Of a DNA stretch of 37,397 bases, positions 7,615-15,019 are shown piece after piece. A program made the translations under genes and the position numbers. Each line of letters opens with the position of its first letter. Position 1 is the stretch's first letter. Source of the DNA: a virus. The notes beneath the pieces were generated by a model. It had not been told where the DNA came from. It did not search any database and saw only the letters and a list, made by a program, of their open reading frames with translations. The stretch is taken from positions 1 to 37,397 of IMG/VR virus record IMGVR_UViG_3300042466_000272; one strand, given 5' to 3'.

Positions 7615-7624
7615 GGCGTAGATA

Positions 7625-8263
7625 ATGGCATTTAATCCGCTCGGTCTTTTTGGTCAAAACCCTGTGCCCTCCGCCACGCCGCTTACTGACGCCGAGAAGT
7701 TGGCGCAGGTTATGGGCGGCAACTTGAGCGGTACGCTCACTGGGGCCGACAAACTTATGGGTCTTAGTGCGCTCCTTAAATCAGTGGCACGGGGAAGTCA
7801 GACAACGCCGCAACAAGCGATAGCGCAGCTTCAGCAGCAGAAATCCGCTGAACTTCAGAACCGCATTACTATAGATCAGGCGCGTAAGCAGGCGGAGCGT
7901 GCGGCTCTGATGAAGGCCCAGAAAGATCAAATTATCTCGACACTTCCTGCGGAAATGCAAGCGGAAGCCCGTTTAATTCCCGACGACGTATTTTTTGCGT
8001 CTTACGGTAAGAAATTTGAGAGATTTATTGCACCGGAGACTTATGCTCCAACCGAAGAAATGAAAAACGCTGCGGCTATGTTCCCAGTAGGAAGCCCCGC
8101 GTATAGAGCGTATCTTGACGCTCTTAGCGGCACTGGTAAGACTATTGCTACTCCGCAAGGTCTTGTACAAATTCCCGGCGTACCCATCGAACGAAAAACT
8201 GTTGTAAAAGATGGTAAGCCGATGACTGTCGTCGTTATTAACGGCAAAGTATTCGAACAATAA
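7625..8263 (+). CDS. Probable internal virion protein, helical
   Basis: 212 aa, ten bases after the previous gene. The N-terminus MAFNPLGLFGQNP has an F-N-P-L-G-L-F pattern. The middle (residues 60-105, QQAIAQLQQQKSAELQNRI) is a Gln/Lys/Ala-rich amphipathic helix. The end (VQIPGVPIERKTVVKDGKP) is a compact beta stretch with KDGKPMTVVVINGKVFE. No catalytic motif is seen. I do not recognise a family. Its place between two other low-complexity helical proteins of the ejection block is the only clue to function. Confidence 0.55.
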   Translation: MAFNPLGLFGQNPVPSATPLTDAEKLAQVMGGNLSGTLTGADKLMGLSALLKSVARGSQTTPQQAIAQLQQQKSAELQNRITIDQARKQAERAALMKAQKDQIISTLPAEMQAEARLIPDDVFFASYGKKFERFIAPETYAPTEEMKNAAAMFPVGSPAYRAYLDALSGTGKTIATPQGLVQIPGVPIERKTVVKDGKPMTVVVINGKVFEQ

Positions 8264-8273
8264 GGAACGCGAA

Positions 8274-8945
8274 ATGGCAACCGGCGATCAAATTACTGAC
8301 CCTGAAATCCTTCGTCAGCTAAACATGGGCGGCGCTCGGCCTGCTGGGCCGCGTGTGGTATTGCCAGCTACGACAGGCCCCCTAAAGCCGCTTGAAACGC
8401 CGGGCGGTAAAGCTGCGGCAGCACAGGCTGAAGCACCCGTTCCTACTCAGCAAATTTACCAAGATTTGACCGCTGCAAGATCGCAAGTACGCAGCGTCGA
8501 AAAGCAACTTAACCGCGTAGAACAGATCTATAATCGTTCGCTGAAGGGTGTTGAGCCTTGGCGGGTAGTGCGGGAATATTTCCCAAGCATAGCCCCCACG
8601 TCGTCTGTTAGTAAAGATGTAGGCCGGTTTAATACTGCGGCAAGTCAATTGTATTCTCTTGCGTCACAGATCACTCGTGTTCCGGGTGAAGGTTCGCAAG
8701 ACAGGGCTGAATTTCAGCAGAAGTTGGACGCCTTTAAGCCAAGTTCTAGCGATAGCGACTCAAAAATTGAAGAAAAAATGAGTGGGATTCGTTCATTAAT
8801 GAATGAGCGCGGTGCGTTTCTCGATGCTCGTATTTCTGAAGTACGTCCGGGTAAGTCCCCAGCTATGCGCGCCGCGCAGGCTGCTGTTCTCCCCAAACCT
8901 ACAAAGACTCTTACATACGATGCTAAGGGGAACCGAATCAAATGA
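8274..8945 (+). CDS. Probable internal virion protein, coiled coil
   Basis: 223 aa. A Pro/Ala-rich disordered N-terminus (residues 1-58) is followed by a helical region with coiled-coil spacing (QQIYQDLTAARSQVRSVEKQ, LNRVEQIYNRSLKG). A second helical bundle (RFNTAASQLYSLASQITRVP) contains many small polar residues, and the C-terminus is basic (KPTKTLTYDAKGNRIK). No enzyme motif or membrane span. The stop overlaps the next start by ATGA, tying its expression to the 600-aa ejection protein. The family is unrecognised; a virion location is inferred from the operon. Confidence 0.55.
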   Translation: MATGDQITDPEILRQLNMGGARPAGPRVVLPATTGPLKPLETPGGKAAAAQAEAPVPTQQIYQDLTAARSQVRSVEKQLNRVEQIYNRSLKGVEPWRVVREYFPSIAPTSSVSKDVGRFNTAASQLYSLASQITRVPGEGSQDRAEFQQKLDAFKPSSSDSDSKIEEKMSGIRSLMNERGAFLDARISEVRPGKSPAMRAAQAAVLPKPTKTLTYDAKGNRIK

Positions 8946-10744
8946 GCATTAAAGCCGTATCGGCAGATGGGGTAGCCCACGAGTTTCCAGATGGAACGCC
9001 GCAAGAAGTTATCGACGCGGCTATGAAGTCGTATGCTCTTTCTAAGCCGGTAGCGGAACGGCCATCGGCTCCCGGGGCTTTGGGCACAGTTGCTGATATT
9101 GTTGAAGGACTTTATCTTGGCGCTAGGCAGCCTTTGGATACGGCGGCTATGCGGCTCGAACAAGCATTCCCTTCAGTAAGTCGTTTTGGTGCAAACTTAG
9201 GATTTGCTCCGTCTGCGGCCGATATATTAGCCCAGCAGAACATTCTGCGCGCACAAAGCCCCGCCAAGATATCACAAATCGTTGGCAATGTAGCTGGCGT
9301 AACTCCTTTTCTTGTAGCCGGAGGCGGCTCTGTGGCTCCCGCTACTTTTGGCGGTTCTGCGGTAACAGGCGGCGCGACTAGCGCGCTTCTTTCACAAGCA
9401 CAGACGCCTACCGAGTTTGCGGGAGAAACTGCTACTGGAGCGGGCCTTGGCGTTGTCGGGAAGGGTGTTGGCGATTTTGTTGGTAGCACTATCGCCCCGA
9501 AGGTATCTGAAGGTATCCGCACGCTTTCTGATCTCGGCGTTCGTCTTACGCCGGGTGCTATTCTCGGAGCCGCCGATACTGCGGTTGGCCGAGCCGCAAA
9601 TATGGCGGAAACTGCCCTTACTTCGATCCCCGGTCTTGGCGCGCTTATCAGCCAAGCCCGTGGTACGGTTCCAGAAGATTTTGAAAAGGCGGCAGTGACT
9701 AAACTTGCCGATTTCATTAATGTAGACCTTCCCAGCAACCTATCGGGAGATAGGGCCGTCAGTTGGGTTAAGAAGAGTATTTCTGATAAGTTTAACAACC
9801 TTGTGCCAAATCTAGATATGACGCTGCCGGGTAATTGGCAGAATGATGCTCTTGATATTTTTAGTAATTTGAATGTCCCAGCCAGCCGTAAGGGTTTGCT
9901 GGACGATTTCCTGTCTACGGTAACGCAAAACGTAGAGGCAGTAGCCGATAATATGGGCCGTATCTCTGGCCGTAATTTACAGAACGCACTTAGCGGCCTT
10001 TCAGATACCGCTCGTACTTTTATGAAGTCTAGCGATGGGTTTGAACGTCGTGTCGGTTCAGGTTTGGCGCAGGTCCGTAGTTGGATGCTCGACACTTTAG
10101 CCGAACAAAATCCGGCTCAGGCGGAGGAACTTCTCCGTCTTAATAAAGCGTGGAACGCTCAAACAGTTCTGGATAAAGCTGTTGGATACGCCGATAATAC
10201 GGTTAGCCCTACAAGTCTTACCCGCGCAGTTAAGTCCCTTGGTGGTGGCAAAATAGGCGGGTTCTACGAAGACCTTGCACGGGCCGGTATGGAGTTGCCC
10301 AAAGGCCTCGCCGAAAGCGGAACTTTTACCCGTGCGGCTACCGCGCAAGCACTTGGCCTTATTGGGGCCGGGGCCGGTGGGACGTATCTGGCGCAGCAAG
10401 AAGGCGCTGTTCCGTATGAATTGCCGGTATCTACGTTGGCCACACTGGCCGCATTGTATACCCCGCAAGGACGGCAGAGTTTACAATACCTTATGACTCG
10501 TGAAGCAGGCCCAGCAGCGCAGCAATTGGCTAATATGGCCCGGATTGGTCTGAGTCCGGCAACTGCTGCGGCTGCCGCTACAGAACCTGTGGTTAAACCT
10601 CCGCTCCAGCCGTCAAGTGATATGCTTCAGAGATTTCGTGATGAAGCGCCAAAGGGAGAGGTCTTGATAGACGTACAGTCTGATGAGATGGGCGGCTTTG
10701 CACCTATCTACGGTGAAAAGCGATCTTTTGGTAAGGGCATCTGA
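8942..10744 (+). CDS. Large probable internal virion / DNA-ejection protein, 600 aa
   Basis: Begins with a short conserved phage motif, DGVAHEFPDGTPQEVIDAAM (residues 10-29), often found at the start of large virion proteins. Residues about 110-185 are Gly/Ala-rich and hydrophobic (VGNVAGVTPFLVAGGGSVAP, TGAGLGVVGKGVGDFVG), able to form membrane helices after ejection. The centre (250-450) is helical with few charged clusters and reads like a globular bundle. A second hydrophobic Gly-rich stretch (ALGLIGAGAGGTYLAQQ) lies at about 470-486. Size, two membrane-active regions and the lytic transglycosylase directly downstream resemble the large pore-forming ejection proteins of podoviruses. No catalytic residues are seen. 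A tail role is less likely. Confidence 0.6.
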   Translation: MSIKAVSADGVAHEFPDGTPQEVIDAAMKSYALSKPVAERPSAPGALGTVADIVEGLYLGARQPLDTAAMRLEQAFPSVSRFGANLGFAPSAADILAQQNILRAQSPAKISQIVGNVAGVTPFLVAGGGSVAPATFGGSAVTGGATSALLSQAQTPTEFAGETATGAGLGVVGKGVGDFVGSTIAPKVSEGIRTLSDLGVRLTPGAILGAADTAVGRAANMAETALTSIPGLGALISQARGTVPEDFEKAAVTKLADFINVDLPSNLSGDRAVSWVKKSISDKFNNLVPNLDMTLPGNWQNDALDIFSNLNVPASRKGLLDDFLSTVTQNVEAVADNMGRISGRNLQNALSGLSDTARTFMKSSDGFERRVGSGLAQVRSWMLDTLAEQNPAQAEELLRLNKAWNAQTVLDKAVGYADNTVSPTSLTRAVKSLGGGKIGGFYEDLARAGMELPKGLAESGTFTRAATAQALGLIGAGAGGTYLAQQEGAVPYELPVSTLATLAALYTPQGRQSLQYLMTREAGPAAQQLANMARIGLSPATAAAAATEPVVKPPLQPSSDMLQRFRDEAPKGEVLIDVQSDEMGGFAPIYGEKRSFGKGI

Positions 10745-10751
10745 GGTATTT

Positions 10752-11345
10752 ATGCCAAAAAACTATACCAGTTATGTAGACCAGATGGCCGACAAGTATG
10801 GCGTTCCACGTTCGCATGTTCGCGCTATATATGAGAATGAAACCGCCAGCGGTAAAAATGTTCGTTCTTCCTCGGCGGGGGCGCAGGGTCATATGCAGCT
10901 TATGCCCGGCACCGCGAAAGAGATGGGCGTTGCGGATATAGCCGATCCGTACCAAAATATTGAAGGCGGTGTTAAATACTATGCAAAGATGCTGAAGAAA
11001 TTTGGTGATCCCGTGGTCGCCGCCGCTGCATATAACGCCGGTCCCGGAAATGTCCGCAAGTACGGCGGCGTACCACCCTTTGCCGAAACAAAGAATTATG
11101 TCCGTAAATTCGTAAAATTGGTTGGTGCGCAAGACCTCATGGGTGAGCCGAATACAGAGGTAGTTATGTCTCCGAAGAAAGAGACGACGACTAAAGTCGC
11201 TATGGCTGCCGCTCCGGTTTCACTAGCCCCGCAGGCTTCGCCAGAAGATGTCGCCTCACAGTTTTCCGCTATTATGGCAACTCTCGGCAAAGGCGCAAAG
11301 AAAACTAAGCGCGATAAGTTGATCGGGCTTCTTTCGGGGATTTAG
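10752..11345 (+). CDS. Virion-associated lytic transglycosylase (SLT domain)
   Basis: 197 aa from ATG 10752, seven bases after the previous stop; an in-frame upstream extension to 10683 would overlap that gene and is not needed. Residues 5-140 form an SLT/goose-lysozyme-type domain. The catalytic Glu is E30, placed 13 residues before GAQGHMQLMPGTA as in the family, and AAAYNAGPGNVRKYGG is the typical second signature. It should cleave the glycan strand with formation of 1,6-anhydro ends. Residues 145-197 are a linker and basic tail. At the end of the ejection-protein block and far from the lysis genes, it most likely makes the local hole in the wall during DNA entry. Confidence 0.88.
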   Translation: MPKNYTSYVDQMADKYGVPRSHVRAIYENETASGKNVRSSSAGAQGHMQLMPGTAKEMGVADIADPYQNIEGGVKYYAKMLKKFGDPVVAAAAYNAGPGNVRKYGGVPPFAETKNYVRKFVKLVGAQDLMGEPNTEVVMSPKKETTTKVAMAAAPVSLAPQASPEDVASQFSAIMATLGKGAKKTKRDKLIGLLSGI

Positions 11346-11347
11346 TA

Positions 11348-11479
11348 ATGGCCAAGAAGAGTGGTGCTAAGGACATGTCATGGCGGCCGCAGCCAAAGTC
11401 AAAGCGTCGCCACAAACCCGACGGGCTTCGCCATCGTAAGTCTTTGGGGCCACGCAGTCACTTGCGAACTAGCTTCTAA
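11348..11479 (+). CDS. Very small basic protein, 43 aa, unknown function
   Basis: ATG three bases after the transglycosylase stop. The product is extremely basic: MAKKSGAKDMSWRPQPKSKR and then RHKPDGLRHRKSLGPRSHL, with about 15 Lys/Arg and only 2 Asp. Such a charge suggests binding to nucleic acid or DNA packaging inside the head. No domain is recognisable. The tight spacing, lack of any other use for this stretch and biased composition favour a real gene, but the short length leaves doubt. Confidence 0.5.
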   Translation: MAKKSGAKDMSWRPQPKSKRRHKPDGLRHRKSLGPRSHLRTSF

Positions 11480-11496
11480 TACTGTACGCATCGCCC

Positions 11497-12024
11497 ATGA
11501 AGTTCATGGGCATTGATCCCGGCGCGTTCGGGGCTGTCGCTATTCTGGATAAGGATAGCCGAGAACTTGTCATCATCGATATGCCTACCCTGAAGGTCAA
11601 GCGCGGGCCGCGTGTCGTCAATCAGGTTGACGCACACATGCTGGCCGATGCTTTGCGCGGTCACGTCACCGCCGATACTTCCGCTCTTATCGAGAAGGTT
11701 CACGCCATGCCCGGCCAAGGTGTGTCCTCGATGTTCAGCTTCGGCCGGGCAGCGGGTATCGTCGAAGGTGTCCTTGCTGGCCTGTCTGTATCTTTTGAGT
11801 TGATACCGCCTGCGACTTGGATTAAGTCTATGCGCACGTTCGGAGGGAAGGACGGTAGTCGGCAGCGGGCGCAGGAGTTGTTCCCGGATTACGCCCATCT
11901 CTTCGCACGGAAAAAGGACGACGGACGGGCCGAAGCTGCGCTTCTCGCCTGTTACGCCGCTGAGAGGGAGCAACATGAACCACCTATTCGATTACCAAAA
12001 AGTCGGCGCAGACTTTCTTTGTAA
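11497..12024 (+). CDS. RuvC-like Holliday junction resolvase
   Basis: 175 aa, RNase H fold. The first strand MKFMGIDPGAFGAVAIL has the metal-binding D7. E66 lies in ALIEKVHAMPGQGVSSMF, a motif typical of phage RuvC-like nucleases, followed by the SFGRAAGIVEG helix. The last acidic cluster is KKDDGRAEAALLA (D141/D142, E146). These residues bind two metal ions for cutting branched DNA. The C-terminus is basic (PKSRRRLSL). It would resolve Holliday or replication-fork junctions before packaging, and its 3' end overlaps the SNF2 helicase by 50 bases. The start lacks a clear Shine-Dalgarno. Confidence 0.85.
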   Translation: MKFMGIDPGAFGAVAILDKDSRELVIIDMPTLKVKRGPRVVNQVDAHMLADALRGHVTADTSALIEKVHAMPGQGVSSMFSFGRAAGIVEGVLAGLSVSFELIPPATWIKSMRTFGGKDGSRQRAQELFPDYAHLFARKKDDGRAEAALLACYAAEREQHEPPIRLPKSRRRLSL

Positions 12025-13258
12025 GAACCCCGCCGCATTCCTTGCCGATGAGCAGGGCCTTGGAAAAACACTTCAAGTTATCGCAGCGTGTGATACACTC
12101 GGCCTGACAAAGATCGTCGTGATCTGCCCAGCCATCGCCAAGATCAACTGGCGTCGTGAGTTCGAGCGATGGGGAACCGTCGAGCGCGAAGTCAAGGTGT
12201 TCAGCTACGACAAGATTACCCAGTCGAAGGAGGTCCGCAATGAGATTGCCAAGTTTGAGCCAGACGTTCTTGTCTTGGATGAAGCGCATTATCTCAAGAA
12301 CCGTACTGCTAAGCGCACAAAGTATCTATATGGTCAGTACTGTCGCGGCGATGGCCTTGTTCGTTTCGCTGATCGTGTTTGGCTTCTTAGTGGTACTCCC
12401 ATTCCTAACAACGTCAGTGATTTCTGGACACATCTCAAAGCGATTTGGCAGTACCCTCTAAACTTCGCCGACTTTACGATGTATTTCTGCAAGACTTGGA
12501 GTGGCCAGTTCGGTCTTCAGGTTCTTGGCAACAAGACCGAACGCATGGCAGAGTTCAAGACCGTGCTGAAAGCAATCATGCTGCGCCGTAAAGGCGAGGT
12601 TGTGCTGAAAGATTTGCCGCCGATCTGGTGGCAAGATGCACCCGTCGAGATTGATAACTGGAACGACAGGAAACACATCGACGATCCACGCCAAGCCGAA
12701 GCGGTCGATATGATCCTCGCGCATTCGCTGACAAATCAAGACTTGTCTACCGAGATCGAGAGCATCGCCCCGCACATCGCGTCACTGCGTCGGCTGACAG
12801 GTGTGGCCAAGGCAGCGCCCATCGCCACACAGATAGCGGGCGAGTTGGCTGATGATGCCTACGACAAGATTGTAATCTTTGCCTACCACACCGACGCAAT
12901 CCAGACGCTTTACGATAGGCTGAAGGACTTCAACCCTGTCGTTGTCGCAGGCGGTACGGCAACAGCCGACCGTCAAGCGGCGATTGATAACTTCCAAACT
13001 GATCCGAAGGTGCGCGTATTCATCGGCCAGATCACGGCCTGCTCAACCGCCATCACATTGACAGCCGCAAATCAGGTGGCGTTCGTGGAGATGGATTGGG
13101 TTCCGGCGGTGAACGCGCAGGCGGCTAAGCGTTGCCACCGCATCGGCCAGACAAAGCCCGTCATCGTGCGGACCTTTGGCCTTGTCAATTCTGTCGATGA
13201 GATTGTGGCTAAGACCTTAGCCAAGAAAGCCCAGATGATTTCTGAGGCTTTAGATTAA
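11975..13258 (+). CDS. SNF2-type (SF2) DNA helicase/translocase
   Basis: 427 aa. Helicase motifs appear in order: motif I DEQGLGKT (25-32), motif Ia VVICPAIAKINWRREFERW, motif II DEAH (102-105), motif III LLSGTPIPNN (137-146), motif V/VI region ending QAAKRCHRIGQ (382-392), which is diagnostic of SNF2. It is a minimal two-RecA-domain enzyme with no chromatin-type accessory domains, the size usual for phage members. It would use ATP to translocate on duplex DNA, probably in replication or recombination with the resolvase that overlaps it upstream. It converges on the leftward replication genes and ends at the hairpin at 13261-13293. Confidence 0.9.
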   Translation: MNHLFDYQKVGADFLCKNPAAFLADEQGLGKTLQVIAACDTLGLTKIVVICPAIAKINWRREFERWGTVEREVKVFSYDKITQSKEVRNEIAKFEPDVLVLDEAHYLKNRTAKRTKYLYGQYCRGDGLVRFADRVWLLSGTPIPNNVSDFWTHLKAIWQYPLNFADFTMYFCKTWSGQFGLQVLGNKTERMAEFKTVLKAIMLRRKGEVVLKDLPPIWWQDAPVEIDNWNDRKHIDDPRQAEAVDMILAHSLTNQDLSTEIESIAPHIASLRRLTGVAKAAPIATQIAGELADDAYDKIVIFAYHTDAIQTLYDRLKDFNPVVVAGGTATADRQAAIDNFQTDPKVRVFIGQITACSTAITLTAANQVAFVEMDWVPAVNAQAAKRCHRIGQTKPVIVRTFGLVNSVDEIVAKTLAKKAQMISEALD

Positions 13259-13260
13259 GA

Positions 13261-13293
13261 AGGGCCGGGGCGACTTCCAAACTCCCCGGCCCT
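13261..13293. terminator. Strong hairpin between convergent operons, likely bidirectional terminator
   Basis: AGGGCCGGGG (13261-13270) pairs perfectly with CCCCGGCCCT (13284-13293) around a 13-base loop. It begins 3 bases after the helicase stop and ends 9 bases before the stop of the leftward DUF2815 gene. There is no strict T tract; CCCCTTCATTTAG follows on the plus strand and TCTTAATC on the minus strand. Position in a 44-base gap between converging stops is the main support. Confidence 0.7.
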
Positions 13294-13302
13294 CCCCTTC
13301 AT

Positions 13303-13863
13303 TTAGAGCAAATCGTCAAGGTCCGAGATGTCTGCGGACGGGCGTTCCGTCGCAGTGAACTCGTCCGCAGCAGACAGACGGCCGTCCATACGGGGGCCAT
13401 CGCCTACCTTCTGAAGATTGCCCAGTGAGAAGGCAACGCCATTGTTGCCGTTCACGCTGTACGCATACGCCCGCAGTGAGGCGCGAACCTTTGCACCCGG
13501 ATAGATTTCCTTGGGGTCAATAATCGGAGCAGGCTTGCCGTTCTCGCCAGCAAACTTGCTGACAACACCGGGCTGCTGCTTCGACTTGACGTTCATGAAG
13601 ACCGACCCTTCAGGGTAGCCCTTCTCTTCGCCATCGTTGCGGAAAGGCATACGGATTTTGCCGCCTTCCATCAACGACTTGGTCTTGTCTCCCCACTTCT
13701 CCTTGGCCACCGCAGCCGCCGTCGCCTTCAGTTCGGACATGTCAGTCCCGTCAAGGAATACAAGGCAGCAAGAATATACTGGCTCACTTGCACCCGGAGG
13801 GGTCTGTGGTTCGAACACATGCGGGTAGGAGATGATTGCTTCAGGTGTAATAACTTTTGACAT
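13303..13863 (-). CDS. DUF2815 family single-stranded-DNA-binding protein
   Basis: 186 aa from ATG 13863, which has an AAGGAAA site; the frame is open a further 16 codons upstream into the next gene's end, but that start has no support. The order of features fits the OB-fold DUF2815/gp2.5-like family: VFEPQTPPGASEPVYSCCLV near the start, the KEKWGDKTKSLMEGGKIRMP segment, YPEGSVFMNVKSKQQPGVV, and IYPGAKVRASLRAYAY for the last strands. The acidic tail ADISDLDDLL is typical of phage SSBs, where it contacts polymerase and helicase. It is the last gene of the leftward polymerase-DUF2800-DUF2815 cluster. Confidence 0.85.
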   Translation of the reverse strand: MSKVITPEAIISYPHVFEPQTPPGASEPVYSCCLVFLDGTDMSELKATAAAVAKEKWGDKTKSLMEGGKIRMPFRNDGEEKGYPEGSVFMNVKSKQQPGVVSKFAGENGKPAPIIDPKEIYPGAKVRASLRAYAYSVNGNNGVAFSLGNLQKVGDGPRMDGRLSAADEFTATERPSADISDLDDLL

Positions 13864-13873
13864 CGGTGTTTCC

Positions 13874-15019
13874 TTATTCAACGTTGAACTCGTCTGCTGC
13901 CAACAGGGCAACAGCCGGACGGTTATCTGTATCAGCGACCATTGATGTGCCGGATGATACAGCTATAACGAGCGATGTCGGCAAGTTCTTCTTGCCCACG
14001 ATACGCTCGATCTGCGGTGGCGACTTCAACTTCTTTTCGTAGATGTCGTCGTCATCCAGACCTTCTTCTGCGGCCCAAGCCACAAATTCTTCTTCGACAC
14101 GCCAGCGACGGGTCGGTCGTTTCTCAACCAGCTTGTAGCCGGGAAGCCCACCGCCAGTTTCTAACAGGCTATTGGCGTGGCGGCGCAAAGACTTGATCCA
14201 CTCTTCAATCAGCGGAACCCTTTCCAGAAAGTCCGCGATCTCTTGAGGGGATAGGTCATTGATGTTTCGCACTGTGCCGAACTCGTCTTGTGCGATTTCA
14301 AGGGCGTTGTTGCGCAGGGCCGAACAGGTCCCCGCCGCCAGACAGAACTTGCAGTGATCGCCAGAGATGCGCGGTGCGTCCGGCTTCATAGCTGCGTGCG
14401 CTGCGTCAATAAGGTCTGTGCCAAAGTCCATGATCTCGTCGCGGGTGTAGCTATGCTGCCGTATCGGCCCATCGGAGTGCATGGCGCGTGGTTGGACAAC
14501 AACCGTCACAACCTTGTTGACCGGAGCCTTGTCGCCGATTTCAAGTATGCCTCCGAGCGCATAATATTTAAGCTGCTCGTTATGCTCGACTTCAACTGCA
14601 ACACCTTGGCCGTGCTTGTAGTCGATGACGTAAAGCGTGCCAGTCTCTTTTCCGTAAATGATGCAGTCAGCCGTGCCGAACATCGGCATGGGCGGATCAA
14701 GTTTGTCGAGGCTGAAGCGTTTCTCATAGCGGCAGATGCTTGGTTCCAAGGCGGCCGTCTCGCGGATGTGGTCTATGTAGACCTGCACCGCACGGGCCAT
14801 GTTGTCGTCAACCTTGTGGCCGTTAAACTCTTCGCCAATGAAGGAGAAGGCAAGGACATGGTTATTGACTAAGCAGAACTCCCCAAATTCATGCGCTGCT
14901 GTACCAAGTTCGGCGTAAGGTGAACTCTCATTAGGGAACGGAGCCTCGGCGTTGAGTGAGCCGGGGCAGTTGATGCGGCGCTTCGCATTCGACGCGCCAA
15001 ACTTAGCGTGTGCTGTCAT
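13874..15019 (-). CDS. DUF2800 family RecB/Cas4-like nuclease
   Basis: 381 aa from ATG 15019, which overlaps the polymerase stop (ATGA). PD-(D/E)xK nuclease residues can be seen: H43 in GTAAHEFGE, D118 in GTADCII and D133-Y-K135 in LYVIDYKHGQG, followed by the QLKYYALGG helix. A Cys in NCPGS (C18) and three more in HCKFCLAAGTC (C223, C226, C232) are spaced as in Cas4 and AddB, where four Cys hold an iron-sulfur cluster. It is therefore probably an Fe-S exonuclease acting on DNA ends in recombination or replication. DUF2800, DUF2815 and family A polymerase are a standing neighbourhood in many phages. Confidence 0.85.
   Translation of the reverse strand: MTAHAKFGASNAKRRINCPGSLNAEAPFPNESSPYAELGTAAHEFGEFCLVNNHVLAFSFIGEEFNGHKVDDNMARAVQVYIDHIRETAALEPSICRYEKRFSLDKLDPPMPMFGTADCIIYGKETGTLYVIDYKHGQGVAVEVEHNEQLKYYALGGILEIGDKAPVNKVVTVVVQPRAMHSDGPIRQHSYTRDEIMDFGTDLIDAAHAAMKPDAPRISGDHCKFCLAAGTCSALRNNALEIAQDEFGTVRNINDLSPQEIADFLERVPLIEEWIKSLRRHANSLLETGGGLPGYKLVEKRPTRRWRVEEEFVAWAAEEGLDDDDIYEKKLKSPPQIERIVGKKNLPTSLVIAVSSGTSMVADTDNRPAVALLAADEFNVE

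Noticed and set aside
9112-10095. Long minus-strand open frame of 327 codons opposite the 600-aa ejection protein
   Set aside because: It lies wholly antisense to a better gene, has low-complexity Ser/Arg/Pro content and no ribosome site; it follows from the codon bias of the plus strand.
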